A DNA stretch of 64,000 bases from Rhodamnia argentea (lineage: Eukaryota; Streptophyta; Magnoliopsida; Myrtales; Myrtaceae), in contig NC_063154.1 in NCBI RefSeq assembly GCF_020921035.1, forward strand, positions 3,534,001-3,598,000. The letters run 5' to 3'. Of this stretch, positions 13,601-24,585 are shown in pieces. A program made the position numbers and the translations under genes. Positions within the stretch are counted from its first letter, which is position 1. Every line of letters begins with the position of its first letter. The notes under the pieces are model-generated. The model made no database searches and had not been told where the DNA came from. It worked only from the letters and a program-made list of their open reading frames with translations.

Positions 13601-14883
13601 AGACGAAAGTGGCTCTTGAAAGAGATCTGATTGAAGGAACGGCGGTTGGAGGCCTAAATTAAGAGAATTTTCGGACATGAAATTATCACCAATTGCTCTG
13701 GAAGACATGGAAAGAGCACCCCCCTTACATTCGCTCCCCATAGATTTGTGTTCTAATGACTTTCCAGGCAGATGAGTAGAGGGCTTCATGTCATGGTTGC
13801 CGTCGGTGGCATTCATCCCACCATAAACAGAATCAGCACTGGCACAGACTGAATCGCTCACAGAATCCTCCCATGCATCCATTGTTGTGTTAAGATCCCA
13901 ATTTGACCTGTTAGCACAAAGAATAGGAGCATCGCTATTTGATCTTTTCCCATCGCCAGTAGATGGACTGCTTTTTTCATCGGTCAGAGACAAATCTAAA
14001 GAGATGTTTTCAAATTTATCTTGATCCAGGCAAGTCCCTTCACTCTTTTGCCAAGCCACACCTGCCTCCAACATTGACGAAGCAACTGATTTACCTGATT
14101 TGTCATCCACTTCAAGTTTGTGTTTGGTACAAGATCCTTCTACTATTAAATGACAACTTTCGCTCAAAGCCATTGGCAAATCAGATCTTCCCAGCATCCG
14201 ATCATGTCTCACAAGATTTTCATCCTTCATGGGCTTGTCCGTCCTATTCTTGTCATATGAGGAACCTGAAGCAAACATCGACATTGGTTCTTGGACAACT
14301 GCTGTAGAAAGCTCAAAAGTTCCTTTGTCCATGCAATCATTCTTCTCCTTAAGACTATCCTGCTCCCCTACACTAATATCACCCACATTAGCTTCAATTA
14401 TGTTGGAATATTGCTTTTCGCTTCCCGGGGCCGCAACAACGCCAGAACTTGAGGGCACGGAGCCTTGAAATGAAGCAGCATGTCCCATCGGCAGCTGTTC
14501 ATCAATTTTCTCTGGCAAAGATGGCTCATGAGGTGGTGGAGATGGTTCATGAGGTGGCGGTGAGGGCTCTTTGGGTGGCGGTGAGGGCTCTTTGGGTGGT
14601 GGAGGCGGTGAGGGCTCCTTAGGGGGCGGCGGCGGCGGCGGCGATGGCTCCTTAGGTGGCGGCGGCAGTGATGGTTCCTTAGGCGGCGGAGATGGCGGAC
14701 GAACAAATGGGAACCTTCGTTTCTTGATGGGGATTCCTGCACCATAATTAATAGAGGGCGGGGCAGCTGATCTAACCCCAGTCTGCCAACAAAGACTAAA
14801 TCAATGGATGTTTCAAATATTGATACTACCAAAGAATGATTCATGAATGAAATCAACACCTCTTTGCTCTCTGAGACGGGCAT
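10642..14883 (-). CDS. Plant nuclear low-complexity protein (Pro-rich, acidic, Arg/Ser-rich tail), function unknown
   Basis: Three coding exons: 14860-14883 (MPVSESKE), 12048-14782 and 10642-11944. They total 4062 nt, close in frame and encode 1353 residues. Residues 25-33 read IPIKKRRFP, a nuclear-localisation-like basic cluster. About 36-95 is a run of PPPKEPSPPP units changing to PPPHEPS. The middle is Ser/Glu/Asp-rich and includes a YEDGEVRE motif. The last exon is Arg-rich, with RSP and RRRSPEG repeats and a basic KRKRF end. I see no catalytic domain. The basic cluster, acidic centre and RS-like tail suggest a nuclear protein, perhaps in RNA processing; that is inference. I chose the 14883 start because MPVSESKE joins in phase to TGVRSAAPP. 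A spliceable 46-nt exon at 15026-15071 could be leader. The leader near 15.4-16.0 kb carries two telo-box cores. Confidence 0.8.
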
Positions 14884-16040
14884 AGCTCAAGGTCCTTATA
14901 GCCTTTCTCTATATTTTAGGAACTTACTGTCCTGTCTGTGTGACCATATGAGAAGCTCAATCTTTAATGATTCCTGAAAGCATATACGGAACACTCTATA
15001 TATCGTATTAGCTATTCGAAATTACCACTCCGAGAATTGCAGGATGCTCTTGCTCTGGGCAGTCGTAACACCTGCACAAAGAAAGGAAGGGGTAAACAAT
15101 AAAGATCAAGTTGTGGGTCAGAAGTGTCTAACAATGGCGTCAAATAAAGAGGATGTGAACTTCAAATGGTGAAACAAAGTTAAGAGGGAGAAGGACCCAT
15201 AACAAGCGGCTAAGATATGCAGAGACATAATCAGTAGTAGGTGATGATAGTAGAATAAAGATGAGAAACCTCTAAAGCTAAGAAAGACCGAATCAACTCT
15301 GTACAGACCATGACAAGAAAGCAGGACTAGAAAAAGAAGAAGCTTTTTCTACTCTACCGGAACCCTTAGATAAATCGTGCTTCATCTCCAAGAAACCTCT
15401 ACAACCACGTATTCCTCCCAAGTCCCGCCAAAGGAAAAAGTCAATCGCTCTTTCCACACGGACCCAGGCGACGCGACCAAACCCTAGAAAAATCAAAGCT
15501 AGACGACGTCCAATCAAAACCCAGACGAACGAGCCAGATCCAAACCGAGATCGGCAAGGCGTTGACTCTGCACTGTACAATCGAGATCAACGCGCAAAAA
15601 TCAGGAAACACCTCCGATTGCCACAGAAAAGAAGAAGAAGAAGAAAACCACGCCGAAACAGAATCAAAAGAGGAGCGACGGAGAAACCGCCATCGGGGGA
15701 AGCTCCCGATCGAGGAAATGAAGGGAAAAAAGAACACAGGATCCCACCGCACAAAAAGACAGACAACGCAAGCAGAGGACGCAGATCGGAAGAAGCAAGT
15801 CAAAGAAAGCAACCGACGGATTCACAGACCCGACCGCTCGCAGAGAGAGACTAACCCGATTCCGATCGAGGAGGAGGAGGAGGAGGCCAGGCGAGACTGA
15901 AGCCTCTTTGCCGAGAGAGAGAAGAGAGAGAGAGAGTGATGATGGAGAGAGAAAGTTCGAGGAAGAGAGTAAGGAGGAAGTCTAGTTGTGCTGGTTATAT
16001 TAGGGTTTGGCGTTGGGAGAAGGGAAGAGGAAGGTGTGGT
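14884..16040 (-). promoter_or_regulatory. 5' leader/promoter region of the 1353-residue protein gene
   Basis: On the minus strand this region is CT-rich, as plant leaders often are. It carries AAACCCTA cores at 15479-15486 and, in minus orientation, at 16001-16008, plus a GA/CT-rich run near 15915-15940. A short exon-like segment (15026-15071) with good AG and GT borders probably belongs to the leader. The exact leader exon structure is unresolved. Confidence 0.4.
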
Positions 16041-16690
16041 GGAGTGTTTTAATAGAGAAGGGATTTTTGGGAGGTGAATACGATCCTTCCCAGGCTTGAC
16101 TTTTTTGGTGCTCGCCGTGCTCGGGAGTCTTTGTCAGCCTCAGCCGACTCGGCCCACCAACCGCGTGACGACGCGTGTTTTGTCCTTTCCTTCCCCAATT
16201 CTTTTTTCGCAATTTCGATTTTTCCTTTTTTTTTTAATTTTTTTTTCGTGCCGTGTCCCGCACCGAGCTTTTTCCCTTGTGGCTGGGGGTTTGCTTTGCC
16301 TTTTCTTCTTTGTGCTTTTTCCTCTCTCTTTTTTTTTTTTTTGGTTGGGGGTGGGGCCCGAACAACTTTTTCTTTGTTGGAAAAATGGTCGCTTTCGCTG
16401 ATACTTTCCTTCGCACCTTCGTCCTTTGCCTTCGATTATACTTTCCGTAATTATTGGTCTCAGGGAAATGAAACAATGGGCGCACGACATGGGGCCAACG
16501 GAGACGCATCTCTGGCCGTTAGATCATGTGAATCGAAGGGGCAATTTCTTTCAATTATCTAGGTTCCGTCTCGTTCGCAAAATATATATTATATTTTTTT
16601 TTTCAAATGATAATGTTTGTCAATTGGCTAAAATCCAAAAATAAATTTTGTAAGAAATATCTTACTTGATTTTCCAAAATAAACTTACAT
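16041..16690. other. Spacer with T/C-rich tracts
   Basis: Polypyrimidine stretches on the plus strand (16200-16345) and an AT-rich end. Open frames here are low-complexity Phe/Lys-rich artefacts of the tracts. No gene recognised. Confidence 0.5.
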
Positions 16691-16699
16691 TATTCGAAT

Positions 16700-17330
16700 G
16701 TTGGTGACTTACGCAGTGGACGCCGAGGTGTCGGGCATGAGCACCACCGGTATTAGTCTCGAGTCTACCAAACGAGTTTGAGAACCCGGTGCCGGTGTTC
16801 GGCTCCCTAGCACCCCCAACTCGGGTCCACAAAAGCCGGACTCGGGTCCATCAAGGCAAATCCCCCCGCCCGGTTACATCGAAGTCGTGCCCGGATCCCC
16901 ATTCCTCGAGATCGGGCTCAATACCCCCACGCCTAGGTCCTAGGCCTAACCTCATGGACTTAGGCTAAACCGCGACGGGCCCGAGCCCGGGCGTTGGAGT
17001 TTCGGCCCGACTTTAATGGATTCGAGCGCCGACACAGAAGTCTAGGGCACCAACACCAAAGTCTCGAGCCCGGCCTTAATGTACCCAAGCCCGGACTAAA
17101 TAGACCGGGTAGGAGCACACGTAATTATTGAGTACAAGCACGGGAGTCCCGTGCTCGAACTCGATGGAACCGAGGCCCGCACGTCGAGTTTTGAGCACGA
17201 GAAGTGGAGTCCCGACCCTCCTTAGACGGACATGTGGACTCGGCCTCTACCTAGACCCGTCCCATTTCCAAGCGCTGAGGAACAAGTATTGGAGTTCTCG
17301 TGCTCGAGCATAGGATTTCTTATCCAAACA
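16700..17330. repeat. GC-rich block with degenerate internal repetition
   Basis: About 600 bp of markedly GC-rich sequence between AT-rich flanks. Phrases such as 'gagcccgg', 'actcgggtcca' (twice), 'ttggagttt', 'caccaaagtctcgagcccgg' and 'gtcgggc' recur imperfectly. There is no sustained reading frame with protein character. It looks like a decayed tandem repeat or transposon fragment; the family is not identified. Confidence 0.45.
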
Positions 17331-18830
17331 CCGATATTTAGTCATATTTTGGAAAATAATCTTCAATTTTTTGTAGAGTAAATCATTTTCCCAAAAAAAA
17401 AAGAAGAAAGAAACTCGTACGGATGATGGGAATGCAAGCAAAGGCAAAATTAAGTATATGTTTTCCACTGATTATGAAAATATTTTTTTATTAACTCCTT
17501 TTTTCTAACCCATCCATATACCAAAAAATGAGAAAAGTATTTTTGCGAAGCAAGTGGATTTAACAGGATTAGATCAATCAAATGCTACGTGTATATGAAG
17601 ATTTTATTTACTTTTCAAAAAAGTCGATCGGTGCTTCAAAATGGATATGATACGAAAAAAAGTGGTTTGTCATGTCTTTATTTTTGTAGGATGTAAATAT
17701 TTCGTTCATATCTCAAGATCTCGAGATAATATTTTATATATCTTTTTTCGAAATAATTATAAAGTGATAAGCATGCATCATGATCTCATTTTCCAATAAT
17801 ATGGCTTGCCCGGTGGGCGATGTACGCTTAGGTTCAACGTCCTCACGATCATCGTTGCACGGAGACACCAAAAATAGGTTGAACGTGCTTCCAAATCTAG
17901 ATCTAAATTGGGAGAAATGGAACGAGCACGGAAACGTCTATAAGGAACTCACGGATCAAAATCTAGATCGGAAGATAAGAGCTTACAAAGCTTGGAAAAG
18001 TCATATAATTGCTTCTAGCACAATATAAACTCGTAATATTCCTTCTCAATCCAATTGGGCTTATTGGTTTGGAGGATCTGAAGCAACGAGTTTATTCCTC
18101 ACTATGGAAGCAGTAGGTACGCCCAGCAAGCATGCAGAGAAGAGCATTATTAGTGAGCAAAAACAATAAATAAAAAAAAAATGCTCCAGGATCAAATCGG
18201 GAAAATCTCAATTTAAGTCGAGAAGACGGAGACTTTAGTTGAGATAGCTTGGAGTGGAAGAGAAAAAGTGAACTTTATCGAGTAGAGATATATTTGATAT
18301 ATGTACCTTATACGGTCGCTGAATATATTGCAAGTATTCTCATTATAATACGGTCCATTTTGGATTGGTCAAATCCATTGCGATTGCCGTTCATATAGTG
18401 TAGATCTTGCAAATAGTCAAGTACGATATCTTATATTCGACCCATAAAAAAAAAAAGTACGATATCTTATCGGCCCAGAAGGAGTTGTTCTCAACGACAA
18501 TGGCCAAAAAGTAATTAGCAATCCTCTTCAATTTTACCACTAGGGCGTGACGCGAGTCAAAACTCAAGTGCACATGTTCACAGTTATTTTGGTAAAGGCA
18601 TCATCTTACTTGCGTTTTACAATAAATATGGTCATCTTAACGATCGTCGCAGTGGCCTCGTTGAAGTTCCAACCCGAACAATCAGCCATGCGAGTCGCGT
18701 TTTGCACGCGGAGGTCGTGCTTCTTCGTGCCCTCGTGCGGGGTTGTTGTAGCTCCAGTTCAATTTTGTCTTTGCTGGTGCGAAAGAAAGTACCTCTGCTA
18801 CAATGTCGTCAGTATGTACCCACCCATCGA
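17331..18830. other. AT-rich spacer left of the plastid insertion
   Basis: No protein-like frame and no RNA gene recognised. An 82-codon open frame at 17780-18028 has no resemblance to a known family. Several A/T homopolymers occur. Confidence 0.5.
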
Positions 18831-18831
18831 C

Positions 18832-18975
18832 ATTGGTACCACGTATCGATGGACGCCTCAGCAGCCACGTCAAAAATTTGATGGGTCTTGTACTGCGCAT
18901 CACGTGCAAATTAGCATATATCTCGATTATAATTTTGACCAAATCATGTAAATATTTGATTGGTCTTGTTATTAT
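18832..18975. repeat. Left copy of a diverged direct repeat flanking the plastid insertion
   Basis: This segment and 20358-20500 share a recognisable core: 'gggtcttg.actg.gca.atc.cgtgc.aattagcat.tatctc' followed by 'tgaccaaatca'. They are in the same orientation with many substitutions. The chloroplast-derived DNA lies between the two copies. Confidence 0.55.
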
Positions 18976-18985
18976 CCAAACCATT

Positions 18986-19250
18986 GATTGTTGCCTTGTT
19001 TGGTTCAGTAATACCGTTTATCCTAGTGAAATTTTACGGGCCCGCCGAGCTAGAAGCTTCTCAAGCTCAATCATTTACTTTTCTAGTTAGAGACCAACAT
19101 CTTAGGGCTAACGTGGGATCCGCTCAAGGACCTACTGGTTTAAGTAAATATCTAATGCGTTCCTCGACTAGAGAAGTCATTTTTGGAGGGGAAACTATGC
19201 ATTTTTAGGATCTGCATGCTCCCTGGTTGGAACCTCCGAGGGGTCCAAAT
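18986..19250 (+). pseudogene. psbC: Plastid psbC fragment, copy 1 (nuclear plastid DNA)
   Basis: Translation across frames gives VWF.NTVYPSE, then [33 protein letters not shown] and EVIFGGETM, and ends at APWLEP.RGPN. This is the photosystem II CP43 protein (psbC) near its C-terminal third. A frameshift near 19040, an in-frame TAG after GGETMHF (near 19206) and several changes make it a decayed nuclear copy. It cannot make CP43. Confidence 0.9.
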
Positions 19251-19345
19251 GAATTTTATATGGCAGTGATCTCCAATATAAAACTATTGATAAATTTATT
19301 CAAAGACATAAGCGGGTTATTGATAGCTCCTCCTATGGGAAATCT
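19251..19345. other. Unidentified segment joining the two psbC copies
   Basis: About 95 bp between psbC copies, opening near 'gaattttatatggcagtgatc' and running into copy 2. I could not match it to a plastid gene. It may be filler or a diverged plastid fragment. Confidence 0.4.
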
Positions 19346-19776
19346 ATTGTTTGGTTCGGTAATACTTCTTATCCTATTGAATTTTACGGGCCTCTTGGGC
19401 TAGACGCTTCTCAAGCTCAATCATTTACTTTTCTAGTTAGAGATCAACATCTTGGGGATAACGTGGGATCCGCTCAAGGATATAATGGTTTAGGTAAATA
19501 TCTAAATGCGTTCCCGGACTACATTAGTCATTTTTGAAGGGGAAACTATGCGTTTTTGGGATCTGCGTGTTCCCTGGTTGGAACCTCTAAGGGGTCCAAA
19601 TGGATTGGACTTGAGTAGGTTGAAAAAAGACCCACAACCTTGGCAAGAACGGCGTTCCGCATAATATATGACTCATGCTGCTTTAGGTTCTTTAAATTTC
19701 GTGGGTGGTGTCTCTACCGAGATCAATGCAATCAATTATGTTTCTCCTAGAAGTTGGTTAGTTACCTCTCATTACG
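19346..19776 (+). pseudogene. psbC: Plastid psbC fragment, copy 2 (nuclear plastid DNA)
   Basis: A second, longer psbC piece repeats the stretch of copy 1 ([32 protein letters not shown]) and continues through [35 protein letters not shown] and [17 protein letters not shown]. It has a stop after QERRSA, a deletion/frameshift around 19510-19540 and stops elsewhere. The fragment ends where it is fused to a trnS-GGA remnant. Both copies carry S and H ([13 protein letters not shown]) where plastid CP43, as I recall it, has A and R. Confidence 0.9.
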
Positions 19777-19858
19777 TGGCTGAGTGGTTCAAGGCGTAAC
19801 ATTGGAACCGCTATGTAGGCTTTTGTTTACCGAGGGTTCGAATCCCTCTCTTTCCGTA
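19777..19858 (+). pseudogene. trnS-GGA: Truncated plastid trnS-GGA (nuclear plastid DNA)
   Basis: The stretch from 'tggctgagtggttcaaggc' through the anticodon region 'attggaacc' (anticodon GGA), the long variable arm and 'gggttcgaatccctctcttt' matches chloroplast serine tRNA(GGA). The 5' acceptor strand is missing, replaced by the end of the psbC fragment ('tctcattac'). The acceptor stem therefore cannot pair and the gene is dead. Confidence 0.85.
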
Positions 19859-20007
19859 CCTTAAACTAATTTACCAATGTTACTAACCACAATGTATCAA
19901 ATAACAATGCATACCCCGATTCCAAAAGTTCAATTTTTCTTTGATATAGATTCTATATATCAAATTATTAAAGAAAATTCAATTATTATTACGATATGTA
20001 TTATTAA

Positions 20008-20135
20008 CATTCTCCAAAAAAATGTACTGTTAATAATCCCGTAGGTATTGAAATCATTAAAAGAACACCCAATAACTTATTACGTATTGTACGAAGTATT
20101 TGAAATACGGGAAAGAAATACCATTTGGAGAAAAG
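20008..20135 (-). pseudogene. petD: Plastid petD fragment, inverted (nuclear plastid DNA)
   Basis: On the minus strand this reads [12 protein letters not shown], then NKLLGVLLM and [10 protein letters not shown], the conserved C-terminal half of cytochrome b6-f subunit IV (petD). After that the frame shifts (GGAGAATGTTAA) and stops. It is only about 130 bp long. In chloroplasts petD is far from psbC and trnS-GGA, so its presence and inverted orientation show rearrangement. Confidence 0.85.
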
Positions 20136-20180
20136 GCAAGATAACTTGGATATATAAATGAAGAAAATATCTTCCGTTAA

Positions 20181-20345
20181 GAGATTATCTATGGGTAAAC
20201 TTTTTACAACTTATCAATGGATATAACCCATTTGGTACGGATAGTTTATCGGTTTGGGCCTGCATGTTATTATTTGGATATCTTGTTTATTTCGACATCT
20301 TATTTGGACTACTGAATTTATGTTTTTAAGGAAACTTGCTGGGGC
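20181..20345 (+). pseudogene. psaB: Plastid psaB fragment (nuclear plastid DNA)
   Basis: In the plus direction this reads [30 protein letters not shown] and, after a frame change, WTTEFMFL. This is photosystem I subunit PsaB near its C-terminus. It is fragmentary with frameshifts and a stop, and ends just before the right flanking repeat. Confidence 0.85.
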
Positions 20346-20357
20346 CGTGCCTTTGTA

Positions 20358-20500
20358 ATGGTACGATGTGTCCGTGGACACCTCATCAACCCTGTTAACA
20401 ATTCGACGGGTCTTGCGCTGTACACATCGCGTGCTAATTAGCATCTATCTCAATATCTACTTGACCAAATCAATTAATTATTTGATTAACGGGTCCAATT
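20358..20500. repeat. Right copy of the direct repeat flanking the plastid insertion
   Basis: Counterpart of 18832-18975 in the same orientation. Shared words include 'gggtcttg', 'attagcat', 'tatctc' and 'ttgaccaaatca'. The two copies are clearly diverged, so this is not a fresh target-site duplication. Confidence 0.55.
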
Positions 20501-20905
20501 GGTCCCGCTAATATCGGGACCCGCTTTTTGGGCAATTTTGGATTTTTGCTTTATTCCTTCTTGTTTTGCCTGCGGGTTAGGTGGAGCAGGTACGTATGGA
20601 GTTCTTTGGTCTTCCTGGGTCGGTGAAGGTGTGCCACAAGGGCCCCGGAAGAGACATAAACGGACTTGGCCTAAAGAATTATGGGCCTGATCGAGTCCAA
20701 AATAATTTGCTAGGCCCATTTTCAAAGGATCCTGGGCCGGTACGGCCCAGTGGCCATCGCTAGGCCAGGCATTAAATTAAACCGACGAAAGAACAGATGA
20801 ATTGCCAATTGAGGGGCAGTTTCGTAATATCAGGAAGCGCGCGCAGATTTTTTGCCATTTAGGACCCGATTTGGCCCCATCGATGCGACGCCGTTGGCTG
20901 GCCAC

Positions 20906-20912
20906 TATAAAA
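20906..20912 (+). promoter_or_regulatory. TATA box of the RS2Z gene
   Basis: TATAAAA sits in GC-richer DNA, about 30 bp upstream of the likely start of the leader. A telo-box core (TAGGGTTT, 20965-20972) follows within the leader, as in many plant genes for RNA and translation machinery. Confidence 0.6.
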
Positions 20913-21732
20913 GCGGGCGAGACAGGTTGGATAGACACCTCTTTCCAAGAGCGAAGGCGAAAATTAGGGTTTTTGAATCGCGCTTAGCCAGAGTTCCGAG
21001 TCCTGCAGGTTTGTGTCATCTTCATTCAAATCCTCGATCTAGGTCGTATTCGAAGCATCTGGGGCTCTATTTGGTCCTTTAAGTTGTGGATTGTTCGATT
21101 ATATCGGTGGATCTGAAAAAATTTCATGTCCATGCATTGTCTATCGTTTCGATGCGTCCCGCACTGCTCGAGGCTGTCTATGTAGGATCGAGTTTACTGT
21201 GATGGTAGTTATCCAGTCCTTTTTTAATTCCTTGGTACCTTCCGGTTGGAAGGTTTTCTGCAGCATGTTGGCGAAGTAAACTCAATTTTTTCTGGAGGCT
21301 GTTGAAGATTGGCGAAACAGACTTGTTTATTTCGAGAATGGTGGACGAACTTTTGATTGTTAAGTTGGTGTGATGGGATTTCGGTTTTGTGTCGGCTGGA
21401 GTGGCCTGTCCGCGATCTTCTTTTTCTAATGAGCGCTTGGGTGTGCCCGAATGACTGAAGTTGGTGCCTTTTGATTCAGCATTTACATCGGTTGGGGTGT
21501 CTTTACTTCTATCTTGATTTCCTATTAAACGCTTGGTGTGCACGAACGACTCATGTTGGTGACTTTTGTGTTTAATAAATTTGATTTGGCTAGAGGCTCA
21601 ATTAGCAACCTTTCTGTCTTGATTGTCTCAATACTGGTTGATTTTGATGTTGGTGCAGCAGAAATTCTCTTTTAGTTCGGTTGATGCAGGGAGTACATGG
21701 TGATATATCCTTTTTCCACATTGCAGGAAAAC

Positions 21733-24585
21733 ATGCCTCGCTATGATGACCGTCGCAGCAACACGCGACTTTATGTTGGTCACCTGTCTTCGCGAACAAA
21801 GACACGTGACTTGGAGGATCTGTTTGCTAGATATGGAAGGTATCCAGTCGAAGTTCAATCTAGTAATCATCCTTAGACTGTATAGAGTCGTGACTTTTGT
21901 CAAATCTAAAGAATTCATGTCTAGATTTGTATTCATTTCTATCGGGCTTACAAAGTCTGAAGTTTTAGTGTTATTGAAGAACAATTCCTCGTGTTTTGTT
22001 CATTCAACTTGGTAAGTTTACATGGTGGAATTTATTTGTGTATCATTAGTGGTACTTCAAGTAGGGTCTATGTGGTGGAAGTACATTGGGATCTTAAAGC
22101 TTTTGGCCAATCCCTTTTATGTGCTTGACCTGTATTTTTTACTCTATTTTCTCTGCAAGAGTGTTCCACGCCTCGGCCTGTCCATGTGGTTAACTTGGAT
22201 GATCTTGTTGAAGGTTTCTTTCTGTCGTAAGAGGACACCCTTGGTGGACTGGCCAGTGTTTATAGTATTTATGCATATATTAGTGGAAATGGCAAGATTC
22301 CAAAGTGGTGTTTTGTTAACCTTTGAGGGGCGAAGTATCAATCCTTCCTGATATCTTGATGGCCTTACTGTTTGTGGCAAACCGTTTGCGCAGAATTCGT
22401 GCTGTGGATATGAAGCGAGACTACGCCTTTGTTGTACGTTCTTTCTTACCCATTCTTATAAGTTATGACCATCTTCTAGGTATTTCGAAGAAAGGCCAGA
22501 ACTACTTTTTGGGAAGTATTTTTTATGCATGCCTTCACAAAATGATAAAATGCGAAATGCGTCTGTGTTTTGCTTCTTCCCTTTGATGATAAATTACAGG
22601 AGTTCAGTGATCCTCGGGACGCTGATGATGCAAGATATAGCTTGGATGGCAGAGATTTTAAAGGAAGCCGTATTATCGTGGAATTTTCGAAGGGGGTAAG
22701 CAATTGGATCAATTTGTTAGGCTTCTTTATGTGTTGCTCTACTTGTTGCTTCGCTCTCATTTATTACTTTCATTCATGGGGCGTCTTCGATGAGCCACTT
22801 GTACTTTAAAATGCTGGATCAACTCACTGCAACTTTTTTTGGTGTGCTTTGCCATGTTAAAGGAAAAAACTACCAAATTGACATCACTTTGCCCTTTCTC
22901 TCAGATTAATCACTCCCATCCCTCGGTTGGACTTGCTGAGGTTCTGTCACTCTGCTTTTTTGAAAATTCCTACTTTATGTATAATGCAGTAGTGAGTCGT
23001 TCTTTTTTGGATTTGGGGGTAGGGGTGGGGGTGTCCTGTTTGCCTGCTTCATCTTGACGATCCGGGTTTACTTTACGTTTTGCATTGTCTGTTGATATAT
23101 GATGTTACTGCACATCAAGCACCCTTAATGAGGGAGTGGAATAAGTATGTTCTCAAGGAAAGCAACTGTTTATCTTTGTGTGCAGACACCACGTGCTCCT
23201 GGAGGATCTCGTGATTACATGGGTAGGGGTCCTCCTCCTGGTTCTGGACGCTGTTTTAATTGCGGGATTGATGGCCATTGGGCTCGAGATTGCAAAGCTG
23301 GGGACTGGAAGAATAAATGCTATCGATGTGGGGAAAGGGGCCATATAGAAAGAAATTGTCAGAACAGTCCAAGGAAATTAAGGTATTCTCTTGATGTTGT
23401 TTCATTTGTTGCTGATGATATCTTGGGAGGGGCGTGGAAGGCAATATCACCTTGTTCGCTTACTTGCTTACACAACTCTTTTTTGATCTAGACGTGAGGA
23501 TTACTCTCGGTCTCCTAGTCCTCGACGTGGTCGGAGTAGGAGCCGGAGTTACAGTCGTAGTCGTAGTTACAGGTATGTTCATAGACTTCTTTATCTGTCA
23601 TTTCAAATTCCCCTTTCTTAGAAACTTCTGTACTAGTCTGATGTAGACTATAGTGATATAGATTATGATATTTTGATCATTTTACCCTAATTTGCTTGGG
23701 CCGACTATCCTAATTTATTTGTATTACATCTTGATTCGCTAAGGTCGACTCCTAATTTGTAATAAGGGGTTGATCATAGTCGTTTGCATGCTGCATGCCC
23801 CTCCCTGCCCCAGGCACAGGATGTTGAGTCTAGGTCTCTTCCTGTGTTTAGTTAGCATGGTTGCAGGCTATTTACTTGGCCTCAGACTTCACTACTGTTT
23901 AGTTTTACATGACGATACTGCCTTCCTCGAAATTTCACTAATCGTAATATACTTTAAACTTAGCCTCTACTATTTGAACGGAGACTTTTGAGATGAAAGT
24001 TGCGGGCTAACTATTAAGGTTTGTCTGCATGCAAATGGGACATGCAGTGTGCTTGACTGCACACCTCGTTAAAAAATTCATTTTTCTTGAGCTAGGTAGT
24101 TGATGAAAGATGAACTTGCGCTTCTCATGTTAAGATGAAAGTGGATTATGTTAAATATTGTGGCCATATGGTTAGTAACAATTGTCTTTAGTAGGTCAAT
24201 CTCCCCGGTAAAGAGGGAGCGGAGTTTTGATGATGTTGAAAGAAGGCCAAGGAGCCCTATTGGTAGTCGAAGCCCTAAGCGGGGAAGGAGCCCACCATCT
24301 AGAGGAAGAGATTACAGCCCAGTTGCTGACGAGAGAAGCCCCCTGAGAGACAAAGCTGACCAATCCCCTGAAGATAAGAAATATGCCAATGGGTCGGATT
24401 ATAGCAACAGCCCCAGGAGGAAGAGCAGGAGCCCTGTCAATGATGCTGAAGCTGATGGTGCGAGAAACTACAGAAGCCCTGCCGAGGAAAATGGCCGCAG
24501 TCGGAGCCCCAGCCCGATGCCTAGGGATGAAGAGGGCCTTGCTGGAGATGATGATAATCGCGATTCTCCAAGAGGCAGTGAGTGA
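21733..24585 (+). CDS. RS2Z33: Serine/arginine-rich splicing factor RS2Z32/33-like
   Basis: Six exons: 21733-21839, 22394-22433, 22600-22695, 23186-23382, 23492-23572 and 24192-24585. They total 915 nt and give 304 residues. Order: an RRM (about residues 11-72; [11 protein letters not shown] is RNP2-like and DYAFVEF RNP1-like), two CCHC zinc knuckles (104-117 [14 protein letters not shown] and 126-139 [14 protein letters not shown]), then an RS/SP-rich domain ending in a Glu/Asp/Ser-rich tail. This architecture is diagnostic of the plant-specific RS2Z subfamily, which acts in constitutive and alternative pre-mRNA splicing in the nucleus. Length fits the family (about 280-300). The first coding intron interrupts the RRM just after RYG; in Arabidopsis the equivalent long intron is used for alternative splicing and autoregulation (family knowledge). 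A leader intron appears to run from about 21010 to 21726. Confidence 0.95.

Noticed and set aside
15026..15071. Spliceable 46-nt exon reading CYDCPEQEHPAILGV in phase with the next exon
   Set aside because: The 14860-14883 exon supplies a start codon and a family-like N-terminus in phase, so the 46-nt segment is more likely leader than coding.
16074..16562. A 162-codon Phe/Ser-rich frame
   Set aside because: It is an artefact of polypyrimidine tracts; the opposite strand gives an equally long Lys/Arg frame.
19777..19858. Functional serine tRNA gene
   Set aside because: The 5' acceptor strand is missing and replaced by psbC sequence, so the acceptor stem cannot form.
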